Shown here: positions 1-8,604 of the stretch, piece by piece
How positions within the stretch are numbered: position 1 is the stretch's first letter
How the letters are laid out: every line of letters begins with the position of its first letter
Assembly (NCBI RefSeq): GCF_017313085.1
Contig: NZ_JAFLNF010000003.1
Location: forward strand, 124,001 to 188,000
DNA: 64,000 bases
Direction: 5' to 3'
From: Roseibium limicola
GTDB taxonomy: Bacteria > Pseudomonadota > Alphaproteobacteria > Rhizobiales > Stappiaceae
The notes under the pieces: model-generated
Databases searched by the model: none
What the model was told of the DNA's origin: nothing
The model's input: the letters and a program-made list of their open reading frames with translations, nothing else
Position numbers and translations under genes: made by a program

Positions 1-1
1 T

Positions 2-277
2 CACACAAACCACTTTGTGCTGATGCTTCCAGGCGCCACAACTGCCCAGACCAACTCCCTGCTGCATCGAATCCGTTTGTGCCTGCAGTTGGAAAGCAAT
101 CTTGCATCCCAGCACAAACTCCCAATCTCCGTCGATGCCGGGGTTGCCCTTTATGCCTCTGGGGCCTCACTTCCGGAGATCCTGAACGAAGTAGATCAAA
201 ACTTGCGTACTGGACGTGAGCAGAAAACATCAAGCCCTCTCGCTTCAGAAAGCCACGCCCGAAAAGCGGCAAGCTAA
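2..277 (+). CDS. GGDEF-type diguanylate cyclase, C-terminal end (partial)
   Basis: This is the tail of a gene that begins before the window. The open frame runs in from base 2 and ends at TAA 275-277. The visible residues read HFVLMLPGAT, a spacer, then ISVDAG-like and ILNEVDQNL segments. This matches the second half of a GGDEF domain: the FVLLLPGA strand, the SAGVA strand, and the last helix where most members read 'AD..LY.AK..GR'. The GGDEF signature itself would lie upstream, so activity (c-di-GMP synthesis) cannot be judged. The final helix has EVDQNLRTGR, a loose match. The GTG at 17 is internal, not a real start. Family assignment is moderately sure from the fold pattern; the function is inferred. 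Confidence 0.6.
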   Translation, partial: HTNHFVLMLPGATTAQTNSLLHRIRLCLQLESNLASQHKLPISVDAGVALYASGASLPEILNEVDQNLRTGREQKTSSPLASESHARKAAS

Positions 278-343
278 TCCAGGTTCGTGCATTTCATTTC
301 CGGAGACAGACTGCGCAGAACCGCCTTGAAGAATTACTATTTA

Positions 344-360
344 GTAACATATAAAGTTAC
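344..360. promoter_or_regulatory. Inverted repeat GTAAC-N7-GTTAC upstream of methyltransferase
   Basis: Perfect 5-bp arms (344-348 and 356-360) flank an A/T-only 7-bp spacer, inside an AT-rich stretch (about 331-371) that contrasts with the G+C-rich surroundings. It lies 27 bp before the GTG start at 387 and just upstream of the AAGGAG ribosome site (375-380). It could be a repressor operator over the promoter; no regulator gene sits beside it. Confidence 0.35.
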
Positions 361-386
361 AAATAAATTTCATCAAGGAGTGCGCA

Positions 387-1055
387 GTGTCCGCTTCGAT
401 AATCCCAGGATCTGCAGGCGGATACGCCGAAAGGGTCGCGCGCCACGTTCCCGGTCTGTCAGACATGCACCGGATGACTGCACTTTTGCTGCAGGAACAA
501 GCGCCAGAGGACGCCCATGTTCTGATTGTCGGAGCTGGTGGTGGCCTGGAGCTTAAGGCCATTGCCGATGCCAGACCCAAATGGCGGTTCACTGGCGTGG
601 ACCCGTCGACAGACATGTTGGATCAAGCGCGCAGCACCCTCAATGCGGCTGCCAACCGTATCCGCTACCACCAAGGCTATATGGATGACGCGCCTTATGG
701 CCCCTATGACGGCGCAACCTGCCTGCTCACTCTGCATTTCCTTGAGGCTGAAGACCGACTTCGTACGCTGATTGAAATAAGACGTCGATTGAAGCCGGGA
801 GGCGTTTTTGTTGCCGCACATCACAGCTTTTCCAAAGAGCGTCAGGAAATATGGCTGGCGAGAAATGCGGCCTTTGTCGGCACCTCTGGCATTCCTGTCG
901 AACAGGTCGCCAAGAACATCGAGGCGATGAAGTCGAGCTTGCCGGTTCTTTCGCCCGCCGATGATGTCGAGCTTCTCCGCCAAGCCGGTTTTTGCGACGT
1001 TGAATTGTTCTACGCCGCCTTCACCTTCAAGGGTTGGGTCTGTCGCAAAGCCTGA
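387..1055 (+). CDS. Class I SAM-dependent methyltransferase
   Basis: This 222-residue protein has the Rossmann methyltransferase layout. Motif I is VLIVGAGGGLE near residues 45-55. The acidic end of strand 2 is FTGVDPS near 69-75. Post-motif features are the LTLHFLE segment near 114 and LKPGGVF near 140. It is the size of a small-molecule methyltransferase of the Methyltransf_12/25 type; no substrate motif is visible. GTG at 387 is chosen as start because AAGGAG lies 6 bp before it. The gene is single, convergent with the reductase gene to its right, and preceded by an AT-rich inverted repeat. The enzyme class is secure, the substrate unknown. Confidence 0.85.
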   Translation: MSASIIPGSAGGYAERVARHVPGLSDMHRMTALLLQEQAPEDAHVLIVGAGGGLELKAIADARPKWRFTGVDPSTDMLDQARSTLNAAANRIRYHQGYMDDAPYGPYDGATCLLTLHFLEAEDRLRTLIEIRRRLKPGGVFVAAHHSFSKERQEIWLARNAAFVGTSGIPVEQVAKNIEAMKSSLPVLSPADDVELLRQAGFCDVELFYAAFTFKGWVCRKA

Positions 1056-1081
1056 AAGTATTACAGTCTGACAGACACAAA

Positions 1082-1116
1082 AGAACCGGCGCCGAAGAGA
1101 GGACGGCGCCGGTTCT
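1082..1116. terminator. Bidirectional terminator between convergent genes
   Basis: A perfect 13-bp stem (1082-1094 with 1104-1116, core CCGGCGCCG) closes a 9-nt purine loop. On the minus strand it is followed by TTTTGTGTC, so it best fits the end of the reductase gene. It lies between two convergent stop codons. Confidence 0.8.
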
Positions 1117-1194
1117 GTCTGGCAGATCACCCAAGAGGGATGGAGCCCTTTGTCATGGTCGGGCGATCTGCCGAACCTGCTGGGAAGATGCCGC

Positions 1195-2295
1195 TTACGC
1201 GGCCTTTTCTTCGCTGAGGGTCGGATAGTCGGTGTAGCCCTTTTCCGAGCCGCCATAGAAGGTGGACTGGTCCCACTCGTTGAGTGTCGCATCTTTTTCC
1301 AAACGCTCGACCAGGTCGGGATTGGAGATAAAGAGCTTGCCGAAGGCAACCATGTCGACGGCGCCGCTTTCAACAGCGTCAACGGCGAGCTTCCGGTCAT
1401 AACCGTTATTGCCCATCTTCACGCCGTCAAAACGGGCATAAAGCGCTTCAAGGCTGAGGCCCTCTTCCAGTTCACGCGGGCCACCGGTCTGGCCTTCAAC
1501 GAGGTGCAGATAGGCAAGGCCGTAGCTGTTCAGCAGGTCCACGACATGACCGAAGAGTGCCATCGGATCGCTGTCAGAAACGTCATTGGCAGCGGAGAAC
1601 GGGCTGAGACGGATGCCCACCTTGTCGGCGCCGATTTCTGCGGTCACTGCATCCATGACTTCCTTCAGGAAGCGCGTGCGGTTTTCAATGGAGCCACCGT
1701 AAGCGTCCTCACGCTTGTTGGAGCTGTCACGCAGGAACTGGTCGATCAGATAGCCATTTGCGGCATGCACTTCGACGCCATCAAAGCCTGCAGCAATCGC
1801 GTTGGCGGCTGCCTTACGGTAATCGGCGACGATGCCCGGCAGCTCATCAGCTTCCAGCGCACGTGGCTTGGGTGTGTCGACGAACTGCTCGCCGTCAAAG
1901 GTCTTGGAAGCCGCCGCGATGGCTGACGGTCCAACCGGGTCGACACCGCCTGGCTGCAGAACCGGATGCGAAATGCGGCCAACGTGCCAGAGCTGAATGA
2001 CGATCTTGCCGCCCTTGGCATGGACGGCATCGGTCACCTTCTTCCAGCCTTCGATCTGGCTTTCGGAATAGATTCCCGGTGTCCAGGCATAGCCCTTGCC
2101 CTGTGGCGAGATTTGCGAGGCTTCGGTGATCAGCAGGCCAGCAGAGGCGCGCTGGCCGTAATATTCGGCATGGATCTCATATGGTGCATCGTCTTCTGCG
2201 CGGGCACGGTTACGGGTCAATGGCGCCATGGCAATTCGGTTTTGGACCTGGATCGAGCCAACGGTAAGGGGGGAAAACAGTTTTTCTTCACTCAT
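1195..2295 (-). CDS. nemA: Old yellow enzyme family FMN-dependent alkene reductase
   Basis: This 366-residue flavoprotein is an NADPH-dependent ene-reductase acting on electron-poor C=C bonds, or in NemA itself on nitrate esters and N-ethylmaleimide. The N-terminus LFSPLTVGSIQVQNRI-AMAPLTR is the FMN-binding barrel start. QLWHVGRISHP, the catalytic EVHAANGYLIDQFL pair (His/Asn), and YGGSIENR are standard. The C-terminal GxxxxAFGKLFISNPDL is the phosphate-binding end. ATG 2295 is preferred over a longer frame because GGAG precedes it by 6 bp. It lies downstream of, and in the same direction as, a TetR gene, the usual nemR-nemA arrangement. An operator-like element sits 40 bp upstream. The family is certain; the symbol is by similarity. 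Confidence 0.9.
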   Translation of the reverse strand: MSEEKLFSPLTVGSIQVQNRIAMAPLTRNRARAEDDAPYEIHAEYYGQRASAGLLITEASQISPQGKGYAWTPGIYSESQIEGWKKVTDAVHAKGGKIVIQLWHVGRISHPVLQPGGVDPVGPSAIAAASKTFDGEQFVDTPKPRALEADELPGIVADYRKAAANAIAAGFDGVEVHAANGYLIDQFLRDSSNKREDAYGGSIENRTRFLKEVMDAVTAEIGADKVGIRLSPFSAANDVSDSDPMALFGHVVDLLNSYGLAYLHLVEGQTGGPRELEEGLSLEALYARFDGVKMGNNGYDRKLAVDAVESGAVDMVAFGKLFISNPDLVERLEKDATLNEWDQSTFYGGSEKGYTDYPTLSEEKAA

Positions 2296-2330
2296 GTCAT
2301 TCTCCTCGAATGCGTCCCGTGGAGGCGGGA

Positions 2331-2352
2331 ATTTTGGACTGATTGATCCATA
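2331..2352. promoter_or_regulatory. Candidate TetR operator upstream of the reductase
   Basis: ATTTTGGA, an 8-bp spacer, then TCCATA. TGGA (2335-2338) and TCCA (2347-2350) form an inverted repeat. The same element with identical spacing lies before the luciferase-like gene at 3099-3120. It is inferred to be the binding site of the TetR protein encoded between them. Confidence 0.5.
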
Positions 2353-2432
2353 ATGAGCCGGAAAGAACCCGGCCAGATGGATTTGACTGCAAACTCTCCG
2401 CGTCACAAAAACGTTCCCGGAGAGCAGACCAG

Positions 2433-3047
2433 TCAGGTGGAGAGGATGCCTTTAGCAGCCTGCAGTGCTTGCGACACCTGCTCAGGTGGCATCCCGGATT
2501 TGCGCAGCGTCAGAGTCCCAATCGCCAGAGCAGACAAGGCACAAGCCTTGTCACGCGCTGCATCCGGATCATCTGGCGAGATCGCTTTGGCAAACAGCTC
2601 CTCGATCTTGCGAAGATGCTTGCGTCCAAGCTCGGCGACATCTTCCTGATGCGGTGCAAGCTCGGCGATACAATTGACCATCAGGCAACCACGAGGGCCT
2701 TCCTTTGGCAGGGAAAGTGCTTCCAGCATGGCCATTGGTGCCTGATCGCCAGGGAGCTCAGCCAGCTTCTGCAGCTGAGCCAGTCCCGAGACGGAATAGT
2801 TTTTCAATGCCGCCATCAGCACACCCTGCTTGGATCCGAAGGCTGCATAGAAAGATGATCGTGACAGGCCCGTGGCTGCGGTCAGATCATCAAGCGATGT
2901 CGCCTCGTAACCCTGGCGCCAAAATACTTGCAAGGCGGCATCCAGAACCTTGTCCTCGTCATAGGCGCGCGGACGCCCTGGACCGGACTTGACCGGTGCC
3001 GACGTCACCCCAACCGGGGCACAAACATGGGTGGGTTGCTTGCTCAT
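2433..3047 (-). CDS. TetR/AcrR family transcriptional repressor (NemR-like)
   Basis: A 204-residue regulator. The N-terminal helix-turn-helix covers about residues 27-72: [39 protein letters not shown], then the GVL helix. The C-terminal ligand domain contains GCLMVN, typical of TetR_C regulators such as NemR/AcuR that carry redox-reactive cysteines. The only well-placed Cys here is in GCLMVN, plus one in the NCIAEL segment. ATG 3047 is chosen, though no strong ribosome site precedes it. A TTG frame extends 12 codons further. It is divergent from a luciferase-like monooxygenase and upstream of the ene-reductase, so it probably controls both in response to electrophiles. Regulation of both is inferred from the shared operator-like element. 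Confidence 0.85.
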   Translation of the reverse strand: MSKQPTHVCAPVGVTSAPVKSGPGRPRAYDEDKVLDAALQVFWRQGYEATSLDDLTAATGLSRSSFYAAFGSKQGVLMAALKNYSVSGLAQLQKLAELPGDQAPMAMLEALSLPKEGPRGCLMVNCIAELAPHQEDVAELGRKHLRKIEELFAKAISPDDPDAARDKACALSALAIGTLTLRKSGMPPEQVSQALQAAKGILST

Positions 3048-3098
3048 GAACGGGGATATCGGACCGGCCAGTACAAAATACAAGAGCGCACATCTTTT

Positions 3099-3120
3099 AT
3101 TTTGGACCAGACGTTCCTAT
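3099..3120. promoter_or_regulatory. Candidate TetR operator in the divergent promoter
   Basis: ATTTTGGA, an 8-bp spacer, then TCCTAT, with the same geometry as 2331-2352. It lies between the TetR start (3047) and the monooxygenase start (3138), where it could repress both directions. Confidence 0.5.
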
Positions 3121-3137
3121 TTGCAGGATTAATCAGC

Positions 3138-4196
3138 ATGCAGGCTTCCCCGCCTGCCGAACGCCCCCAGACTTCAGGCAGTTTCATGACCCCATATTCC
3201 CTGCTCGACCTCTCCCCCGTTCCCGAAGGCGAAACCGTCGCCCAGGCCCTGCGCAATACGCTCGACCTTGCCACGTTGGCCGATACGCTCGGGTTCACCC
3301 GGTATTGGCTGGCGGAGCACCACAACATGCGCGGCATCGCCAGCGCCGCAACAGCCGTGCTGATTGGTCAGGTAGCCGCCGTCACCAAAACCATTCGGGT
3401 GGGTTCTGGCGGCATCATGTTGCCCAATCACGCCCCGCTTCAGGTGGCAGAGCAGTTTGGGACACTGGCTGAGCTCTTTCCCGACAGGATCGACCTTGGG
3501 CTGGGCCGTGCACCAGGCACCGACATGTTGACGGCCCAGGCACTGAGACGCGACCCGAACGCTGCCGACACCTTCCCCGATGACGTGATGGAGCTGATTG
3601 CCTATCTGGACGACTGGGATGGTCAGCGAAAGATCATCGCGGTTCCCGGTATCGGCACGAAGGTGCCTGTGTGGATCCTCGGGTCATCCACTTTCGGTGC
3701 GCAGATGGCGGCCTATTACGGGTTGCCTTATGCATTCGCCTCGCACTTCGCACCTGCAGAACTGAAAAACGCCGCGCAGATTTACCGCCGCTCCTTCCGC
3801 CCGTCGAAGCATCTGGACAAGCCGCATTTCATGTTGGCGGTCAATATATTTGCAGCCGCGACCGACGAGGAAGGCGCCTATCTCAAGACCTCCATGCAGC
3901 AGGCCTTCATCAATTTGCGCACAGGTCAGCCCGGTGCCCTGCCTCGTCCAGTGGCGGATCTTGAAGCGCAAGTCGGCCCTGTAGCCATCGAAATGGTGGA
4001 AGATGCACTGAAAATTTCGGCGACCGGCTCACCTCAGTCCGTCAAGGCAAAGCTGGAGCAGCTGATCGGCACCTACAAGCCGGACGAAATCATATTTACC
4101 GGACATATTCACGATCACATTTCCCGCCGGGCGTCTTTCGAGATCGGAGCGCGGGTCATGCAGGAGATCAACGCCGAGCGGGTTGCAGCCGAGTAA
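3138..4196 (+). CDS. LLM class flavin-dependent oxidoreductase (luciferase-like)
   Basis: A 352-residue member of the single-component luciferase-like family related to alkanal monooxygenase alpha chain. [11 protein letters not shown] near residue 20 is the usual N-terminal strand. Other family marks are YWLAEHHNM near 55, [20 protein letters not shown] near 90, and [11 protein letters not shown] near 120. Members oxidise unknown substrates with reduced FMN supplied by a reductase. ATG 3138 (AGGA 10 bp upstream) is preferred; MTPYSL at 3186 is an alternative start. It is divergent from the TetR gene and appears co-regulated with the ene-reductase, suggesting a joint role in detoxifying an electrophile. 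That role is inferred. Confidence 0.88.
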   Translation: MQASPPAERPQTSGSFMTPYSLLDLSPVPEGETVAQALRNTLDLATLADTLGFTRYWLAEHHNMRGIASAATAVLIGQVAAVTKTIRVGSGGIMLPNHAPLQVAEQFGTLAELFPDRIDLGLGRAPGTDMLTAQALRRDPNAADTFPDDVMELIAYLDDWDGQRKIIAVPGIGTKVPVWILGSSTFGAQMAAYYGLPYAFASHFAPAELKNAAQIYRRSFRPSKHLDKPHFMLAVNIFAAATDEEGAYLKTSMQQAFINLRTGQPGALPRPVADLEAQVGPVAIEMVEDALKISATGSPQSVKAKLEQLIGTYKPDEIIFTGHIHDHISRRASFEIGARVMQEINAERVAAE

Positions 4197-4215
4197 AACC
4201 GACGGCATAAACCAG

Positions 4216-4255
4216 GCTGGCGGCAGTCCCTCATCAGGACCGCCGCCGGCTTTTT
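4216..4255 (+). terminator. Rho-independent terminator after the monooxygenase
   Basis: Stem GCTGGCGGCAGTCC (4216-4229) pairs with GGACCGCCGCCGGC (4237-4250) with two imperfect positions. TTTTT follows at 4251-4255. Confidence 0.8.
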
Positions 4256-4260
4256 CGTGT

Positions 4261-5541
4261 CTAGCGGTAGATCAATGTCGGCAACCACATGGAGACAGCC
4301 GGCACGAAGGTGACCAACAGCAGCACCAGGACCAACGGCACCAGGAAGGGCATGGTCGCAGAAAGGCATTTCTCAAACGGCACTTTCGAAACCCTCGAGA
4401 GCACATAGAGCACCATGCCGACTGGCGGCGTCAGCAGGCCAATCATCAGGTTAAGCACCATCACCACGCCAAAGTGGACCGGGTCGACTCCAATGTGGAT
4501 CGCGATTGGTAGCAGAACCGGCACCAGAATGGTGATCGCGGCAACCGTCTCCAGAAAACACCCGACAACCAGCAAGATGATGTTGATCAGCGCCAACACG
4601 ACATACGGATTGTCGGAGAACTCCAGGATTAGGCTGGCAAAGCTTTCCGTCACCCGGTTCGACGTGAGGATCCAGGCAAAGATAGAAGCGCCAGCGACGA
4701 TGAAGAGCACCACAGAGGTGGTCTCGATCGTATCAAACGATACCCGCAGGAACCGTTTCAGGGTCAGAGTGCGATAGACACCTAGTCCGAGAAACAACGC
4801 CCAGGCACAAGCAGCGATGGCTGCCTCAGTTGGTGTAAAAATGCCGAACAAGATGCCGCCAACGATGATGACCGGCGTCAGCAACGACAGCAATGCAGAC
4901 TTGAACGTGTCCCACAGCACAGACATCTGGAAAGCCTGATCGCGGGGGTAATTGCGAGTACGTGCATACCAGGCGACCATGATCATGAGCGCCACCGCCA
5001 TGATCAGACCGGGGATGAAGCCTGCAGCGAACAACTGTCCGATCGATGCCCCTGCCATCACACCGTAGATGACCATAGGCAGTGAGGGCGGAATGATCGG
5101 GCCGATTGTCGAAGATGCTGCCGTCACGCCAATGGCGAAACCAGGATCATACTTGGCATCTCGCATGGCCTTGATCTCGATGGCGCCAAGCCCACCAGCA
5201 TCTGCCACGGCAGCTCCGGACATCCCGGCAAAAATCACAGACGCACCAATATTAACGTGCCCTAGCCCGCCCCGCATCCAGCCGATAAGCGCCCGAGCAA
5301 AGCCGAAAATGCGGTTGGTAATGCCGGACGTGTTCATCAGGTTACCGGCCAGAATGAAGAAGGGAACCGCCAGCAACGGGAAGCTGTCGACCCCGTTGAT
5401 CATGCGATGAACCACGATCACATCCGGCACCTGGCCGGTGTAAAGGATAAATGCAAGCGACGACCCGGCAAGGGCAATCCCGACCGGCAATCCAAGTACG
5501 ATCAGGCCGAAGAGAAGCAGAAACAGACCCAGAATTTCCAA
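4261..5541 (-). CDS. dctM: TRAP transporter large permease (DctM)
   Basis: A 426-residue, almost wholly hydrophobic protein forming the ion-coupled transport channel of a TRAP importer in the inner membrane. Typical DctM marks are FAGMSGAAVADAGGLG near residue 105, then AASSTIGPIIPPSLPMVIYG near 140, and ILVPVLLPIA near 340. It starts with TTG at 5541, 5 bp after the DctQ stop, with GGAG upstream, and is the last gene of dctPQM. The length is normal for the family. The transported acid is not deducible from the permease. Confidence 0.95.
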   Translation of the reverse strand: MEILGLFLLLFGLIVLGLPVGIALAGSSLAFILYTGQVPDVIVVHRMINGVDSFPLLAVPFFILAGNLMNTSGITNRIFGFARALIGWMRGGLGHVNIGASVIFAGMSGAAVADAGGLGAIEIKAMRDAKYDPGFAIGVTAASSTIGPIIPPSLPMVIYGVMAGASIGQLFAAGFIPGLIMAVALMIMVAWYARTRNYPRDQAFQMSVLWDTFKSALLSLLTPVIIVGGILFGIFTPTEAAIAACAWALFLGLGVYRTLTLKRFLRVSFDTIETTSVVLFIVAGASIFAWILTSNRVTESFASLILEFSDNPYVVLALINIILLVVGCFLETVAAITILVPVLLPIAIHIGVDPVHFGVVMVLNLMIGLLTPPVGMVLYVLSRVSKVPFEKCLSATMPFLVPLVLVLLLVTFVPAVSMWLPTLIYR

Positions 5542-5546
5542 AACCG

Positions 5547-6119
5547 TTACTCCACTTGCAGGGCCGGCTTCGATGCCGGGTCATCCGGAAGCTCCGGATC
5601 GATCAAAGCGCTCGTGCCGGTGCGCAAATGCTTGACCAGAATAACGATAGCAAGCAGGCACATGCAGGCGAAACAGGCTGCGACAGTCCAGTAGACGATC
5701 GACTTCGGCACATCGATGGAGACCATCTTCTGTCTGGTCTTCATGGCCAGACGGACGCAGGTGAAGGTCATCGCGCCATAAAAGCCCATCGCGATCAGAT
5801 CGATAATGAACTGGCAGAACCGTCGACCAGGACGGCCAACCCAGCGATAGAAGATCTCCACCGCAATGTGGCTCTCCTTTCGGACCGCAGTGACCGCGCC
5901 GATGAAGGTGACGAGTATCAGGAGGTAACGTGCGATTTCCTCGGTCCAGCCAAGGGAATCATTCAAGACATACCTTGTGAAAAACTGCAGGAAAACAACG
6001 GCAAACAGAGCCCAGAAGACGAGAAGAACAAGACCATCAGGCCAACGAACATCGTTGAGCTCGATCGGCTCTTCTTCCAGCAGCACTTCGGGACCCTGCG
6101 GAAGATCGGATGCGCTCAT
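5547..6119 (-). CDS. dctQ: TRAP transporter small permease (DctQ)
   Basis: A 189-residue four-helix membrane protein that pairs with DctM. Hydrophobic segments lie near residues 28-50, 62-82, 105-125 and 142-163. The family signature is visible as FFTRYVLNDSLGWTEEIAR, followed by RKESHIAVE. ATG 6119 is chosen over the longer frame because the preceding residues are not DctQ-like and GAGG lies about 10 bp upstream. The stop is 5 bp from the DctM start, so the two are probably translationally linked. Confidence 0.93.
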   Translation of the reverse strand: MSASDLPQGPEVLLEEEPIELNDVRWPDGLVLLVFWALFAVVFLQFFTRYVLNDSLGWTEEIARYLLILVTFIGAVTAVRKESHIAVEIFYRWVGRPGRRFCQFIIDLIAMGFYGAMTFTCVRLAMKTRQKMVSIDVPKSIVYWTVAACFACMCLLAIVILVKHLRTGTSALIDPELPDDPASKPALQVE

Positions 6120-6177
6120 GACGCAGGACCTCTTCGCGTGATGGGGAGAAGGACAGTAAAACGGACAAGACATCCAG

Positions 6178-6216
6178 AGGGTCGGCCGGGGGCCTAGGTG
6201 ACGCCCGGCCAACCCT
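6178..6216 (-). promoter_or_regulatory. Intercistronic hairpin between dctP and dctQ
   Basis: AGGGTcGGCCGGG (6178-6190) pairs with CCCGGCCaACCCT (6204-6216), 12 of 13 positions. No T-run follows at once on the minus strand. Such hairpins often stabilise or attenuate the message so that the binding protein is made in excess over the permeases. Confidence 0.55.
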
Positions 6217-6236
6217 CGGGATTAAAGCGGCGAAGC

Positions 6237-7238
6237 CTAGAGGGCCTGAAGCTTGTCGTAGATTTCCTGGCTCCAGGTCGCGTCCGGGCCGTTGTGCAGA
6301 GCCATGGTGGCTTCACGGAACGGTGTGATATCCACCTCGTTCACGTTGTTGCCCTGCTCCTTGAACCATTCGCCAAGAGATGCTTCGTTCTGCTGGATAT
6401 CGCCCGTACATCCAGCTGCTGCCTCATGCAGGACTTCAAGCAGGAGGTTGTAGTCGGCCTCCTCCATCTGATCCTTTGCCGGGCCGCCAACGATGGTCAG
6501 CAGAGCATCCGTGATGTGTCCGGTGAGGTTGATGTCTGACTGGACTTCGTAGAACTTCTTCGCCTGGATCGTGGTCAGCGGGTTTTCCTGCGCATCCACG
6601 GTTCCTTGCTGCAGAGCCAGATAGACTTCTGCAAAGGCGATCGGTGTCGGATTGGCTCCAACGGCCTTCGGGAACATCATGTAAAGCGGCGCATTCGGCA
6701 CGCGGATCTTGAGGCCAGCCATATCTTCCGGCTTCAGGATTGGCTTGTTGGATGTCACGTGACGCTGACCGTAATAAGTCAGGGAAGCGACGTGATTGCC
6801 CGCAGCATCCCGGTATCCGGCGGCAAGCTCCTGCAGCAGCTCTGAGTCGCGATAAGCTTCCCAATGGGCAAAATCGCGGAACATGAAGGGCGCACCACCA
6901 ATGGCGAGAGCACCGAAAGACCGTCCTGCGAACAGCTGGCCGGTGTAGATGATGTCGACTGTGCCGAGGCCGAGGCCTTCGTTGATGTCGACTTCCTTGC
7001 CAAGCGTTGAAGCCGGGAAGACCTCAATGCCATATCGATTGTCAGTGCGCTTGGCCAGCTCCTCTCCGGCCCACTCCGCCCACTTGTGATAGGGCTCTGA
7101 CGTTTCGTAGACATGCGCCCACTTCAGCACCTTGCCAGCCTGCGCCTTGGCACCGGAGACGGCGCCAGGAACAAGTGACAACCCGGCTGCAGCAGCGCCA
7201 GTTGCAAGCAGAGTCCGCCTGTTAATTGAAAAAGCCAC
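6237..7238 (-). CDS. dctP: TRAP transporter solute-binding protein (DctP family)
   Basis: A 333-residue periplasmic binding protein. The N-terminus NRRTLLATGAAAAG is a twin-arginine-type signal ending near AKAQA (residue 34). The binding-domain core has the conserved Arg in GLKIRVP (R179), which contacts a substrate carboxylate in this family. VYLALQQGTVDAQENP near 205-220 is the other family block. It delivers a carboxylate-containing ligand to DctQM. The start is GTG 7238, preceded by GGGAGGA at good distance. The AT-rich upstream region (7255-7285) contains repeated AAAAC-type words that may bind a regulator. The ligand is unknown. Confidence 0.93.
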   Translation of the reverse strand: MAFSINRRTLLATGAAAAGLSLVPGAVSGAKAQAGKVLKWAHVYETSEPYHKWAEWAGEELAKRTDNRYGIEVFPASTLGKEVDINEGLGLGTVDIIYTGQLFAGRSFGALAIGGAPFMFRDFAHWEAYRDSELLQELAAGYRDAAGNHVASLTYYGQRHVTSNKPILKPEDMAGLKIRVPNAPLYMMFPKAVGANPTPIAFAEVYLALQQGTVDAQENPLTTIQAKKFYEVQSDINLTGHITDALLTIVGGPAKDQMEEADYNLLLEVLHEAAAGCTGDIQQNEASLGEWFKEQGNNVNEVDITPFREATMALHNGPDATWSQEIYDKLQAL

Positions 7239-7369
7239 GGTTCATTCCTCCCAGAATTAAATCGTTTTAAATGTTTTAGTTATGGCAGGAGTGTTCCGAA
7301 GTTATACGTATTTGGCAACACTCAACTTCAAAATTCCGCTAAGCACTTGATACACATGACATGCTCGCG

Positions 7370-7882
7370 TTAGCGCAGCAGGCCTCCCAGACGTTTGGCG
7401 CTGACCAGTGCTTGCTCCCCCAAAAGAGCCCAGCTCTGGGTGAGTCCCTCCATGATCACAGTGATTTCCACCACACACGCCGGCAGGCCGACAGCCTCTG
7501 CAGCACGCTGTCCGACGTCAGCCTTGTGGCGCTCTAACAAGTGTCTCAACTTGGCATTATTTGGTGCGGCTGCAACGGCTGAATGGAACAGACAACCATG
7601 TGTGGCCTCCGTTTTCATCCAGTTTGACACCCGATCCAGCAGAGTATCCAGTGCAATTCCCCCCTCTTCGGGCAGGCCGTGGAACAATAGGCTTAGGTAA
7701 CGCCCATGGCGGTGCTCAAGCGCGGCCAGAACCATCTCATCGCGTGACGGCGTGTATTTGTAGAGGGTTCGCAAGCTGACGCCTGCGGCTGCGCGCAGGG
7801 TCTCGATCAGGATGTGTTTGCCAATTTGATCCGATGCATTGAAAAATCCGAGATCAAGCCGCTCGTCGCAGAGATTTTCTCC
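7370..7882 (-). pseudogene. TetR family regulator with broken N-terminus
   Basis: The frame that encodes SLRTLYKYTPSRDEM and a TetR C-terminal domain runs from 7882 (just after an in-frame TAA) to 7370. It has no ATG, GTG or TTG before TTG 7774, and starting there would delete most of the helix-turn-helix. Reading upstream in frame gives LDLGFFNASDQIGKH then IETLRAAAGVS, recognisable as TetR helices 2-3. A plausible helix 1 (SRKEKISATSG) lies in another frame, which itself meets a TGA near 7901. The simplest reading is a frameshifted, decayed gene near 7850. It follows the TRAP promoter region, so it may once have regulated that operon. A sequencing error cannot be excluded. Confidence 0.6.
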
Positions 7883-7976
7883 TTACGGGAAATCGGCGCG
7901 GCTCAGGCAGCTTTCGCGCAAAAAGGCTATATTGGGAAAATCGTGCTGAAGGTGAGTTAAGCTGGCGCGGCGTGCG

Positions 7977-8456
7977 CTATCGGCAGGCACCGGAGCGCGC
8001 GCCCAGCGCCCCACGGCTCTTCACACCGACACCAGCTGAAGAACGGCAATCAGGGGCATTTTCCTGCGAACAGATCTGGTAGGCCATGTCGTACAGTGCC
8101 TGCCAGCCTCCAGGATAGGCCGCCAGATTGTCGAGAACCGCCTGAGCGCCCCCGGCTCTGGCGCCACGCCGCGCACCACGCGGACCGCCCCAGGCGCCAC
8201 CCTCCGCCGCCCCTTCCATGCCCCGTGTAATCACGTCGCCGATCGGATCTCCAGAGCCGAGAAATTGATCAGCGTAGGCGCGAGCATAGGCATCGCATCC
8301 ACCGCCTTCGGGGCGGGCTGGTGCGGGGATAGGCTGCGGATCACCAGTCGGCGCATCCATGCCCCCAGCGAGCACAGCGGTCACACCGAAATGGCAGAGA
8401 AGCGCAGCCGCCAGAACATGGCCGATCCCGATCATCATCGTGTTTTCCCGGTCCAT
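7977..8456 (-). CDS. Secreted glycine-rich hypothetical protein
   Basis: A 159-residue protein I do not recognise. It has an N-terminal hydrophobic signal-like segment (about residues 8-31). A Cys-containing region follows (GGGCDAYARAYADQF), then a Gly/Ala/Arg-rich block near 80-105 with GxxxG-like spacing (GGAWGGPRGARRGARAGG). That block resembles the glycine-zipper segments found in small envelope proteins. Three further cysteines (QICSQE, PDCRSS, and the C-terminal GACR) could form disulfides in the periplasm. AGGA lies about 10 bp before ATG 8456; ATG at 8438 is an alternative. It stands alone between the broken TetR gene and the Liv operon. Confidence 0.6.
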   Translation of the reverse strand: MDRENTMMIGIGHVLAAALLCHFGVTAVLAGGMDAPTGDPQPIPAPARPEGGGCDAYARAYADQFLGSGDPIGDVITRGMEGAAEGGAWGGPRGARRGARAGGAQAVLDNLAAYPGGWQALYDMAYQICSQENAPDCRSSAGVGVKSRGALGARSGACR

Positions 8457-8604
8457 TTAAGGATGTCCTGCAAGAATATTCAGTAAGGGCTTAACAACCG
8501 GTCGTTTTTTGCCTTTAAATGCTTCCATACGCAATTTTCGCAGCCCGCATTGGAAACACGCCATGCGGGACCAAGCGAAACGAGGGGAATTTAGGGGAAC
8601 CATC

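Noticed and set aside
459..1400. 313-codon open frame on the - strand
   Set aside because: It covers the methyltransferase, the terminator hairpin and the end of the reductase in the wrong frames, with no family features.
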